This document shows positions 8,084 to 14,941 of a stretch of 38,209 bases of DNA, piece after piece. Position 1 is the first letter of the stretch, and the number at the start of each line of letters is the position of its first letter. The DNA is from Leptolyngbya sp. FACHB-261. GTDB taxonomy: Bacteria > Cyanobacteriota > Cyanobacteriia > FACHB-261. The notes beneath the pieces were generated by a model, which was not told the origin of the DNA, did no database searches, and saw only the letters and a program-made list of their open reading frames with translations. A program made the translations under genes and the position numbers. The DNA is taken from NCBI RefSeq assembly GCF_014696065.1, contig NZ_JACJPL010000019.1, positions 1-38,209 of the forward strand. The letters are read 5' to 3'.

Positions 8084-8150
8084 AGCAAAAATCCTTCAGG
8101 GAACTCTTACGTTTCTTTACATCTATCTGCCTTTATTGTAACGAGTTTGT

Positions 8151-9071
8151 ATGGTTAACGACGCTGATCAGACTTTGATACAGATCTACGTTGGCTGTCA
8201 GGGATGGCGTTACGCAGACTGGCGCAAATCGCCGTCACCGGATGCTTTGGTTGAAGCTGATTTAGCCGTTTACCAACCCGAGATCGGCAAGCTTTGGCAG
8301 GGACCTTTTTATAGCAATAGTCTATTGTCCGATCAAGAGCTCAGCACTTATGCTCAAACTTTTTCTATTGTTGAAGTTGATTCAACGTTTTATGGAATCC
8401 CGCCTCAAGAAACAGTCATTCGTTGGCGGGAGGAAACCCCTGCATCTTTTCGGTTCACGCTTAAGCTGCCACGTAAGTTAACCCACGAATATCGGCTTCG
8501 GCAAGGACGGGGAACTCTCGCTGAGTTTTGTCAACGAGCTTACGATTTAGGGCCTAAATTAGCAGGAGTTTTAATTCAATTACCGCCTTCATTTGGACTC
8601 TCAGAGCTAGACTGTCTGAGCCGATTTCTCACACACTTACCCACTGATATCTGTTTCTTCATTGAGTTCCGCGACCCAGCCTGGTTTAGCCCTGAAATTC
8701 AGGAACGACTCAGTCAGTTTCCAGTGTCTTCAGTTCTCTCAGAAACGCCCTGGATTGCTCAAGACTTAGCCTACGCCAGCATTAACGCTCAAGCAGAGGG
8801 TCCTGTCTATATTCGAGTGATGGGTCCCAAAGAAGGGGAACTTAGCCAGTTCACCCATTTGCAAGTTAACCAGATGCAGAAACTTCAACATCTAGTTAGC
8901 AAGATCAACGCAATAACAGCCCAAAATCGGCAAGTGTATGTTTTGGTTGACAACCATTTTCAAGGATTTTCACCGGGCACAGCTTCCCTGCTCAAAGCCA
9001 TGCTTCAACTTCCGCTTCAACCTTACCCAGCCGAGCGGGGCGTAGTTCAACTGCATCTCCCCTTAATTTAG
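8151..9071 (+). CDS. DUF72 (YecE-like) family protein
   Basis: The 306-residue protein shows the TIM-barrel-like DUF72 pattern: IYVGCQGWRYADW at the start, FSIVEVDSTFYGIPPQETVIRWREETPASFRFTLKLPR across the first strands, GVLIQLPPSF, ICFFIEFRDPAWF, and YIRVMG plus VYVLVDNHFQG toward the end. The biochemical role of DUF72 is not established. The ATG at 8151 is used, close behind the divergent hslO promoter region. The stop at 9069-9071 is followed by an AT-rich spacer and the terminator of the opposing cytochrome operon. Confidence 0.9.
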   Translation: MVNDADQTLIQIYVGCQGWRYADWRKSPSPDALVEADLAVYQPEIGKLWQGPFYSNSLLSDQELSTYAQTFSIVEVDSTFYGIPPQETVIRWREETPASFRFTLKLPRKLTHEYRLRQGRGTLAEFCQRAYDLGPKLAGVLIQLPPSFGLSELDCLSRFLTHLPTDICFFIEFRDPAWFSPEIQERLSQFPVSSVLSETPWIAQDLAYASINAQAEGPVYIRVMGPKEGELSQFTHLQVNQMQKLQHLVSKINAITAQNRQVYVLVDNHFQGFSPGTASLLKAMLQLPLQPYPAERGVVQLHLPLI

Positions 9072-9103
9072 TAACTAACAGTTGCTAATGCGGTTTAAGG
9101 GTC

Positions 9104-9132
9104 AATAAAAAACTCCTCCACTTCTGGAGGAG
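9104..9132 (-). terminator. Intrinsic terminator of the psbV-psbV2-petJ operon
   Basis: An 8-bp perfect stem, CTCCTCCA (9113-9120) with TGGAGGAG (9125-9132), closes a CTTC loop. Read on the minus strand it is followed by TTTTTTATT (9112-9104), the classic Rho-independent layout. It lies 45 bp past the petJ stop. On the plus strand no T-run follows, so it serves the minus-strand operon. Confidence 0.9.
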
Positions 9133-9176
9133 CTTAGTGATTCAATCTAGCTTCTAACCAACTTGATTTAGCTTGG

Positions 9177-9518
9177 CTAGGCACCTACTTGCCAGCCTTT
9201 GGCAGCTTGGCTAAGGACATAGGCGGCTACACTCTCAATCTGGTCTTCGTCTAGCCGATCTTTGAAGGCAGGCATGGCATTTTTGCCATTGCGCACCTGG
9301 TAGGTCACTTGCTCGTGGGTATTCACACCATACTCATCGAGCGCTGACTGCTTGAGCGTCTTGTTTGACAGCAGGACGTTGCCACCACCAATGTGACAGG
9401 CTGCACAATTATTGGCAAAAATCTGAGCGCCCAATTCCAGATCCAACTCGGCCCAAGCGGGACCACTGGGTAGCAGGAGAACTAGAACCAGACAGAACAG
9501 AAATACGTGCCTCAGCAT
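9177..9518 (-). CDS. petJ: Cytochrome c6 (PetJ)
   Basis: This 113-residue precursor is a soluble lumenal electron carrier between cytochrome b6f and photosystem I, or a c6-like paralogue. It has a signal peptide (MLRHVF..., cleavage probably after AWA, residue 23), the haem motif CAACH (C38, C41, H42) near the mature start, and the axial methionine M82 in NAMPAFKDRL. The ending ...VAAYVLSQAAKGW is characteristic of cytochrome c6. The frame is open up to 9665, but the family start and signal peptide fix the ATG at 9518. That ATG lies 4 bp past the psbV2 stop, so the two are probably translated from one mRNA. Confidence 0.93.
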   Translation of the reverse strand: MLRHVFLFCLVLVLLLPSGPAWAELDLELGAQIFANNCAACHIGGGNVLLSNKTLKQSALDEYGVNTHEQVTYQVRNGKNAMPAFKDRLDEDQIESVAAYVLSQAAKGWQVGA

Positions 9519-9522
9519 CGTC

Positions 9523-10038
9523 TCACTTATCCGAAAAGATGGCGTTTCCCCAACCGGGAGCCTCTTGCGCAGCCCGCAAAATAAATGCAGCCAGATTAGT
9601 GACCTGAGCGTCTGAAAGCCAAGACTCAGGCACCTCGCGGCAAGCGTAGCTCTCCTCGGTGCCATCGTAGCTCATGGGTAACCTAATAAAGGTTACGAGG
9701 CTCTTGAGCGTGTCCCGGGGTGGAGTTGCAATCTTAAGGTCTGCCAGAGAAAGAGAGACGATGGGATTGGGTAGAGTGTTGCCACCGACGTGACAGTTCA
9801 GACAGTTTTGTTCGAAGAGCTGCTTACCCTGCACAAAATCAGCAACAGCGAAAGTTTGCTCAGCACCGCTGCCATCTAAAGGCAGGGTGACTGGCTCTTT
9901 CACTTTTAGATACTGAGCTACATAAGGATCAACCCGAGGGGCAGCCGAAGCTTCGGGTAGACCGAGCAGCAGCGCCCCTAAAACAACCCCTAGCAGCAGT
10001 AGCCAGCTAGCGAAACGGTTAGTAATAGATCTTGCCAC
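9523..10038 (-). CDS. psbV2: PsbV2-type cytochrome c-550 paralogue
   Basis: The product (171 residues from a GTG at 10038) has a signal peptide ending near EASA, the PsbV-like start APRVDPYVAQYLKVKEPVTL, and haem motif CLNCH (C79, C82, H83). It then has the PsbV-type helix text TPPRDTLKSLVTFIRLPMSYDG. Where PsbV has its second axial histidine, this protein has YACREVPESW, putting C133 at or next to the ligand position. I recall that PsbV2 of Thermosynechococcus has unusual His/Cys haem ligation. The GTG overlaps the psbV stop by 20 bp. The frame extends to 10188, but that part lies inside psbV and looks non-coding. Gene order psbV-psbV2-petJ is also what I remember for Thermosynechococcus. 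Confidence 0.85.
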   Translation of the reverse strand: MARSITNRFASWLLLLGVVLGALLLGLPEASAAPRVDPYVAQYLKVKEPVTLPLDGSGAEQTFAVADFVQGKQLFEQNCLNCHVGGNTLPNPIVSLSLADLKIATPPRDTLKSLVTFIRLPMSYDGTEESYACREVPESWLSDAQVTNLAAFILRAAQEAPGWGNAIFSDK

Positions 10039-10510
10039 CGCCCCACTTGCTGCCAACGATTTTGGGCTGGAGCAGGATGTGACCAGCAATGGCATAGAGA
10101 TCTGATTCAGAAAGGTTTGCCATCTTGGGATACGCATCGGTGCTCTTAAGGCTGGGGTGGCTGTCAGCAATGGACTCCGCACCATCATAGGTGGTGGGAT
10201 TCTTCATGTAGTCAACCAGCCCTTCGATGTTGTTGCGAGGGGGAAAAGCACCCTCCAGCGCTTCAGGATCCAAACCGACGTTTTGGTTGGTTTTGGTCAC
10301 GCCGCCAGCATGGCAGATAGCGCAGTTGTCATTGAATAGGCGCTTGCCATCTCTGACCTGCTTAGGCGTGAGGACCGTAGTTTGGGTCTCGTTGAGCTGG
10401 ACGGTACGAGTCGCCTCGTCGATACCAGCTGCACTGACTGCTGGCGTGGTTAGCAGGTTGAGGGCAACGCAAACAATGGCTACTACCAGCCATAGGTATC
10501 GCTTTAACAT
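10019..10510 (-). CDS. psbV: Cytochrome c-550, photosystem II extrinsic protein (PsbV)
   Basis: The 163-residue precursor is the lumenal photosystem II subunit that stabilises the oxygen-evolving manganese cluster. Its signal peptide ends near AVSA (residue 27). The mature part has haem motif CAICH (C63, C66, H67), a second axial histidine H118 in ADSHPSLKSTDAYPKM, and the typical C-terminus ending in ...KWGGGKIYY. The ATG at 10510 has a strong AGGAGA ribosome site six bases upstream and is preferred over the two upstream Met codons. It is preceded at 45 bp by a small conserved gene and followed by psbV2 and petJ. Confidence 0.96.
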   Translation of the reverse strand: MLKRYLWLVVAIVCVALNLLTTPAVSAAGIDEATRTVQLNETQTTVLTPKQVRDGKRLFNDNCAICHAGGVTKTNQNVGLDPEALEGAFPPRNNIEGLVDYMKNPTTYDGAESIADSHPSLKSTDAYPKMANLSESDLYAIAGHILLQPKIVGSKWGGGKIYY

Positions 10511-10554
10511 GGTTCTCCTCATGTTCGGACTCAAAAGAAATAACACAGCAAACA

Positions 10555-10761
10555 CTAGGCCGACCCTTCAGCAGGATCGGATGAAGTAGCCTCACGCTTT
10601 CGCAGCACGGTCAGGATGACTTCCTTTGCATCTTCAAGCGCTAAACGAGTTTGAGCGTCGCGATAGGCGATACCCAAGTCGTCGCAGAGGCGAGTTATCT
10701 CCTCGGTGGTGAGGTTGTAGCTCTCTGCTAGCTCCTCGATGGAGAGGTCAGCGAAGCCCAT
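10555..10761 (-). CDS. Small conserved cyanobacterial protein upstream of psbV
   Basis: The 68-residue acidic, helical protein begins MGFADLSIEELAESYNLTTE and continues with ITRLCDDLGIAYRDAQTRLALEDAKEVIL. I remember near-identical small proteins in cyanobacteria, often labelled as related to translation initiation factor because the start resembles a small helical IF2-N-like fold. That label is not evidence of function. It ends 45 bp before psbV on the same strand and is probably the first gene of the cytochrome operon. Confidence 0.75.
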   Translation of the reverse strand: MGFADLSIEELAESYNLTTEEITRLCDDLGIAYRDAQTRLALEDAKEVILTVLRKREATSSDPAEGSA

Positions 10762-10950
10762 GAGGTTTGATGAGAGAACGAAATATTAGTTCACCCCAAT
10801 ATCATGCCACCTCGGGGGACGCTCCACGGATTGCGCCAAAAATCACTCAAATCATTGGCCTTCCTGATTCAGATGCCCCTCAGGGGATAGGCGCTGGAGT
10901 GACAATATTGAGATAGAACCACAGTAAACCCGCAAGAACTGGTTAAGCCT

Positions 10951-11640
10951 ATGGCAGCGCATATTTTGCTAGTCGATGACGAACCGGGTCTCCGGGAGGC
11001 AGTCCAAGCATATCTAGAGGACAGCGGCTTCAGCGTAGCAACTGCCAGTAATGCTAAAGAGGGGCTGCAACTGCTGGAGCAAAGCCCACCAGACCTGGTG
11101 ATCTCAGACATCATGATGCCTCAGGTGGATGGCTACCAGTTCCTCAGGCAGGTGCGGGACATTCCCCGGTTTCGCTCTCTGCCGTTTGTGTTTTTGACAG
11201 CACGGGGCATGACCTCTGATCGCATTCAAGGCTATCAGGCAGGCTGTGATGACTACCTCTCCAAACCTTTTGATCCAGATGAGTTGGTTGCAATAGTTGA
11301 AAATCGCTTGGGTCGAGCAGCAGCGGTCAATGAGACCAACGGTGAAGACAGCCCGGACATCGCCGATCTGGCTAACCAGATTGCTGAGATTAAAGCCTTA
11401 CTGACCCAAAAGCCGGGAATTGTGCAAACCCCTCCGCCGATTCGGGTGGACCTGACGCCTCGGGAGCAAAGCGTGCTGAACCTGGTGTCCGAGGGGCTGA
11501 TGAATAAGGAGATCGCTCGTCGCCTGGAGACGAGTGTGCGCAACGTAGAGAAGTATGTCTCCCGTCTATTCAGCAAGACGGGCACGAACTCGCGTACGGA
11601 GCTAGTTCGATATGCCTTGGAGCATGGGCTAGCCCATTGA
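10951..11640 (+). CDS. NarL/LuxR-type response regulator, Ycf29-like
   Basis: This 229-residue regulator has a receiver domain (1-120) and a C-terminal LuxR helix-turn-helix (about 165-229). Receiver residues are intact: acidic pair D9/D10, phosphoacceptor D53 in LVISDIMMPQVDGYQF, T83 and K105 in SKPFDPDELV. The FLTARGMTSDRIQGYQAGCDDYL stretch and the DNA-binding text LTPREQSVLNLVSEGLMNKE followed by TSVRNVEKYVSRLFSKT are what I recall from plastid Ycf29 and its cyanobacterial homologue Rre1. The match is from memory. No histidine kinase is adjacent. It is divergent from the psbV operon across 189 bp, so shared control is possible. Confidence 0.88.
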   Translation: MAAHILLVDDEPGLREAVQAYLEDSGFSVATASNAKEGLQLLEQSPPDLVISDIMMPQVDGYQFLRQVRDIPRFRSLPFVFLTARGMTSDRIQGYQAGCDDYLSKPFDPDELVAIVENRLGRAAAVNETNGEDSPDIADLANQIAEIKALLTQKPGIVQTPPPIRVDLTPREQSVLNLVSEGLMNKEIARRLETSVRNVEKYVSRLFSKTGTNSRTELVRYALEHGLAH

Positions 11641-11821
11641 TTCCTCTTTTGTTCCTTTGATCTGGTAGCTCTGCTTCAGGAGTTTCACCTTTTAGAAAAG
11701 AACAGGTCTCATTGCTCTCTTGAGAATCTCCAGTAGAGGCCCAAGAAAGCAGACCTTTCTCGAACTCTAGAATGAAGTCATCCTGAAGCTACACAACGCT
11801 ATACCTTCGCCGTTTCCAGGC

Positions 11822-12583
11822 ATGGACCCTTACTTGGAGGGATATCTCTGGCCTGACGTTTATAATGCGTTGGCGAGCAAGATCCGGCAGCAGTTGGCTC
11901 CCAAGCTACGTCCTCGCTATACAGCCCGTCTTGAGATTTACGTGGTTGAGGATAGTTTCCCAGAAAGCGAGGTTGGCATTTTGTACCCGGATGTCGAAGT
12001 CATGCAGATTCGGCAACGGCAAGATGCAAATGCGAACATGCCCGCTGCTAGCGGCGCTGGAGCCGTATCTGTTATGCCCGCTCCATTGACGGTACTCGTT
12101 GTTCGGCCTGTATCTGTACGGCTAACTAATGTCGAGATTCGGGATACGGCTCAAAATGTTCTGGTGACTTGCATCGAAATTCTCTCACCTGTGAACAAGC
12201 GCGGCTCAAGTTTAGCGGGCTACCGGCAGAAACGCCAGCGTCTTTATCAGACAGGAATTCATCTGATTGAGTTGGATTTTCTGCGTCGAGGCACACGACC
12301 TTTTGCGCATGCAAGGTTGCCGGAGGTACCTTATGCTATTGCCCTTACTCGGGCTCAATCGGGTCTGATGAATATCTGGCCATTGAGCCTGCAAGATTCT
12401 CTGCCCACTATTCCAATTCCATTGCGCTCTCCAGAGCCTGATGTCGCGCTAGATCTCTCTATTGCTATGCAAGAAATCTACGATCAGGCGGCCTACGACT
12501 TGTCGATTAACTATAGTGAGCCACCGTTACCAGCATTATCTGAAGCAGATAAACTTTGGCTAGAGTCTCTAATGGCTAAATAG
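11822..12583 (+). CDS. DUF4058 family protein
   Basis: The 253-residue product shows DUF4058 text: MDPYLEG..LWPDVYNALASKIRQQLAPKLRPRY, then ILYPDVEVMQI, VEIRD, EILSPVNKR, YRQKRQRL and LIELDFLRRGTRP. The function of the family is unknown; it is frequent in cyanobacteria and Planctomycetes. Family members normally begin MPSPFPGMDPYLE. Here the seven codons before the ATG read IPSPFPG, with ATA (11801-11803) where the family start ATG would be, and no other start upstream before an in-frame stop at 11768. Translation probably uses the ATG at 11822, losing the short conserved leader. Confidence 0.85.
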   Translation: MDPYLEGYLWPDVYNALASKIRQQLAPKLRPRYTARLEIYVVEDSFPESEVGILYPDVEVMQIRQRQDANANMPAASGAGAVSVMPAPLTVLVVRPVSVRLTNVEIRDTAQNVLVTCIEILSPVNKRGSSLAGYRQKRQRLYQTGIHLIELDFLRRGTRPFAHARLPEVPYAIALTRAQSGLMNIWPLSLQDSLPTIPIPLRSPEPDVALDLSIAMQEIYDQAAYDLSINYSEPPLPALSEADKLWLESLMAK

Positions 12584-12706
12584 TTGAGAGCTAGATAGCA
12601 GATCAGATGGAGTCTCGGTAAAGCTAATCTTTTTTCCCAGAGGCAAGCTTGTTAGAGCAGCCATTAAGCGCTGCAAGAGGAAGCTCTTATATACAGCTTG
12701 AAGACA

Positions 12707-12926
12707 GTGCTGAGTCTATAGGGGAGCTGCATTCAGACGTAAGCTTGGCCCTCTAACAATCGATCTAGATAGCGACCAGTACGCTGCGTGGTAGAAGCGG
12801 TTGAGGACTCATTTCAATAATCAGCCCATCCAGGAGTTCTACCCTGTCATTTGGGCTTAGAATGCCAGTCTCAATCATGCGGTGGTACTCATCCACAGTC
12901 CACAAGCGCATTTTAGTAAGCGTCAT
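12707..12926 (-). pseudogene. Uma2 (DUF820) family gene, frameshifted and truncated
   Basis: From the ATG at 12926 (preceded by GAGGG at a good distance) the frame reads a normal Uma2 start: MTLTKMRLWTVDEYHRMIET, then RVELLDGLIIEMSPQP. It then leaves the family and stops at 12765. In another frame of the same strand the expected continuation appears (TTQRTGRYLDRLLEGQAYV), followed by a TGA at 12733-12735 and MQLPYRL in step. Nothing of the catalytic second half (ExK region) is seen below 12707. An intact Uma2 gene lies directly upstream. I call this a decayed duplicate. The longer TTG-started frame to 12959 overlaps the upstream gene and is less likely. Confidence 0.75.
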
Positions 12927-12955
12927 GGCAAAACCCTCTTTGCCCACTATGGTTA

Positions 12956-13522
12956 TCAAGACAACTGCAACTCAAAACCGGGCAGAACTTCTTCTCCTAA
13001 GAGAGTGGCTGGTAGAGCAATGACCTGTACTGCTTGAGCAGGCCGATAGATTTCGGCTTGCCTGTTCTGAGGATCAATAAGCCAGCCCAGGCGCAAGCCG
13101 TTGTCTAGATATTCCTGCATCTTTTCCTGGAGAGGTTTAAGGCGATCTGTGCGAGACCTCAGCTCAATGACAAAATCTGGGCAGAGGGGAGGGAAGCCCT
13201 GTTGCTCTTTTGGCGTGAGAGCTTGCCAACGTTCTAGGCGCACCCAAGCAACATCAGGGGAGCGGTCTGCCCCATTGGGCAAGCTAAAGATGGTCGAGGA
13301 GCTGAAGACCTTGCCTAAGCGTATCTCACGGTTCCAGATCTCCAAATCAGTAATCAGAGCAGCCTCTTGGTTGCCCCCTTCTCCCCCAACAGGTGACATG
13401 ATCAGCAGTTCCCCTCTTGCTGTCCGTTCAAGTTTCAAATCCCGATTCGCCTGACAGAGCAGGTAGAACTGCTCGCGGGTCAACTGGATAATGGGTTCCA
13501 GATTCAGCACAAATGAACTCAT
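12956..13522 (-). CDS. Uma2 family (DUF820) endonuclease-like protein
   Basis: The 188-residue protein is a full-length member of the Uma2/DUF820 family, a PD-(D/E)XK nuclease-like fold that is greatly expanded in cyanobacteria. Visible family text includes LTREQFYLLCQANRDLKLER, GELLIMSPVGGEGGNQEAAL, RSPDVAWVRLERW, CPDFVIELRSRTDRLKPLQE and MQEYLDNGLRLGWLIDPQNR. The D of SPDVAW and the E of FVIELRS sit where catalytic acids are expected. Cellular function is not established. The stop is 30 bp before the ATG of the broken Uma2 copy, so the pair was probably an operon made by duplication. Confidence 0.87.
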   Translation of the reverse strand: MSSFVLNLEPIIQLTREQFYLLCQANRDLKLERTARGELLIMSPVGGEGGNQEAALITDLEIWNREIRLGKVFSSSTIFSLPNGADRSPDVAWVRLERWQALTPKEQQGFPPLCPDFVIELRSRTDRLKPLQEKMQEYLDNGLRLGWLIDPQNRQAEIYRPAQAVQVIALPATLLGEEVLPGFELQLS

Positions 13523-13801
13523 TCGTTGTTCCCCAATCGGCAGTGACTAAAAATCGTGATTGGTATCTTGCAAAGATGCTCTCTCTAGTTGCAAGCATAG
13601 CCGCAGGTCAGCGCCCTCTTGCATCAATGCTTAGCTACTGAAGTCGCAGCGGCACAAACACAATTCACCGACGCAGGTTCAAGCCGTTGATGTTCGCAAC
13701 TCTAAGCAGGCAGACTTGGCCTATATTGGTGCGGTTTTGACCACCTAAATTTACAAGTATTTTGCAAGAGGTTTCTTCTTGAAACGCTCTAAGTCTAAGC
13801 A
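13523..13801. other. Intergenic stretch between the Uma2 gene and the 21-bp repeats
   Basis: I see no gene here on either strand. The sequence holds several CTTGCA/TTGCAAG words like those at the low-coordinate end of the neighbouring repeat array, and 13781-13801 weakly fits one more repeat unit. The upstream control region of the minus-strand Uma2 gene must lie at its left end, but no convincing promoter is visible. Confidence 0.4.
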
Positions 13802-14032
13802 AGCTTGAGGTGCTCTCTTGCAAGCTCTACTCGGATGGCTACAACCTCTAGCCTTATCTCCACAGGTTGACGCCGCTTGCCTAGAGGTTTGAAGTGGTTC
13901 TCTACAAGTTCACGCTGCTTGCCTACAGGCCCACACCGGATACCTACAAGCTTCTGCCAGACCTCCACGCGTTTACGCCCTAGCCCCACACGTTTACGCC
14001 AAATAGCTACAAGTTTTGTGAATCGCTTGGCC
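13802..14032. repeat. Eleven degenerate 21-bp tandem repeats
   Basis: The stretch splits without gaps into eleven units of exactly 21 bases starting at 13802, 13823, 13844, 13865, 13886, 13907, 13928, 13949, 13970, 13991 and 14012. Most units end in CCTACA, CTACA or CCACA and begin with AG, GG or CG followed by TT and often ACGC. The best pair, at 13970 and 13991, share the opening CGTTTACGCC. Because 21 is a multiple of three, frames stay open on both strands. The minus-strand frame 13795-14091 reads as seven-residue repeats (KRVGLGR, KRVEVWQ, KLVGIRC). There are no spacers, so it is not CRISPR. It ends 110 bp before an unrecognised gene. Confidence 0.8.
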
Positions 14033-14141
14033 GCTTGGGGAACCTTGGCAACAGGTTCAGTTGCAATTCTTACAACCTTAAGTAAGGCCACTGCAATTGC
14101 ACTTGCTCAGCTCTACCCCTGTTTCAAAGAGGTGCATTGTT

Positions 14142-14822
14142 ATGTCTCAACCCAGTTTTGGCACTGCTGAAGAAGTCGTTATCGAAGATGCCAAGCTCAA
14201 ACTGGATTTAGCCCGCCAGCGACTTGCTGACCTTGTCACCTTTGGCATCACCAGGCAGTGGCTTGACCAACTTCATAGCAACATCCAGGCTTACGAAGCC
14301 CTTGCGCCAGATAGCACCTTACTGGCCATGCAAAAAAGCCTTACCGCCGACAAAGACGATACCCTCAAGCAGATTGAGCGTTGGGGCAGTTTCCTGCGCG
14401 ACCGTTGCAAATTTGCCTTTGGTAGTGGTCCCCGCAATCCCTTTCCGCTCAGTAGCTTCCGCAGTGCCATCACCAACGAATCCAAGATGCTGCAAGTGCT
14501 ACCCAGTCTAGTCGCCCTGGCTAACCAGTACGACACAGCCCTCAGCAGCTTCGGCCAACCGAGCGACTATGCTAGCCAAGGCCAACTGCTGCGGGACCGA
14601 CTTGACCAACTCAACCGCCAACAAGAAATGGCTAAACGCGAACGCAAAATTGCCACAAGCAATCGTCGTCAGGCGGCCAAAACTGTCTATGACCAACTGC
14701 GCCATCTCAACGAAGTAGCCCGCGCTGTCTACCGCGACCAGCCCACCCAGCGCGACCTGTTTCGGGGACTGATTCAGCGCACCACTACGACCGTTGCCTT
14801 AGCCAGTGCACCCGCAGATTGA
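14142..14822 (+). CDS. Hypothetical protein with coiled-coil region, 226 aa
   Basis: I do not recognise this family. The protein starts MSQPSFGTAEEVVIEDAKLK, is largely helical, and has a heptad-like Arg/Gln-rich stretch at about residues 145-195 (RDRLDQLNRQQEMAKRERK onward), likely coiled coil. It contains the central motif FLRDRCKFAFGSGPRNPF. There is no signal peptide or membrane span. The ATG at 14142 with AGAGGTG upstream is preferred over 14097. The text is rich in Gln, Thr and Asp, and it has its own strong terminator. The neighbouring 21-bp repeats and decayed genes mark the area as accessory. A structural or nucleic-acid-associated role is possible, but nothing proves it. Confidence 0.65.
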   Translation: MSQPSFGTAEEVVIEDAKLKLDLARQRLADLVTFGITRQWLDQLHSNIQAYEALAPDSTLLAMQKSLTADKDDTLKQIERWGSFLRDRCKFAFGSGPRNPFPLSSFRSAITNESKMLQVLPSLVALANQYDTALSSFGQPSDYASQGQLLRDRLDQLNRQQEMAKRERKIATSNRRQAAKTVYDQLRHLNEVARAVYRDQPTQRDLFRGLIQRTTTTVALASAPAD

Positions 14823-14848
14823 AGCCTATTGAATACAGCGACACAAGC

Positions 14849-14904
14849 AAAGCCCGCCTATGCCGGTTGAGTCACGTTTAGACCATGTAGGCGGGCTTTG
14901 TTTT
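14849..14904 (+). terminator. Intrinsic terminator after the coiled-coil gene
   Basis: A perfect 12-bp stem, AAAGCCCGCCTA (14849-14860) with TAGGCGGGCTTT (14888-14899), encloses 27 bases and is followed by GTTTT on the plus strand. It starts 27 bp after the stop of the hypothetical gene and may also stop photolyase transcripts coming from the right, though the T-run is weaker in that direction. Confidence 0.85.
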
Positions 14905-14941
14905 GAGTAGCCCCAAGTTTTAACCTCACAGTCAAGTCTCG

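Noticed and set aside
9519-9665. Longer petJ start at 9665
   Set aside because: The added residues lie within psbV2 and precede a clear signal peptide at 9518.
10039-10188. Longer psbV2 start at 10188
   Set aside because: This part is inside the psbV coding region; the signal peptide begins near the GTG at 10038.
10874-10884. CCCCTCAGGGG palindrome between the psbV operon and the response regulator
   Set aside because: It is short and there is no promoter pair that I trust beside it, so an operator call would be a guess.
13802-14032. CRISPR array
   Set aside because: Units are directly adjacent with no spacers and no constant repeat, and no cas gene is present.
13795-14091. 98-codon minus-strand frame across the 21-bp repeats as a protein gene
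   Set aside because: The openness follows from a repeat period divisible by three, and the plus strand is open there as well. No ribosome site or known product is seen, so it is kept as a repeat and raised only as a possibility.
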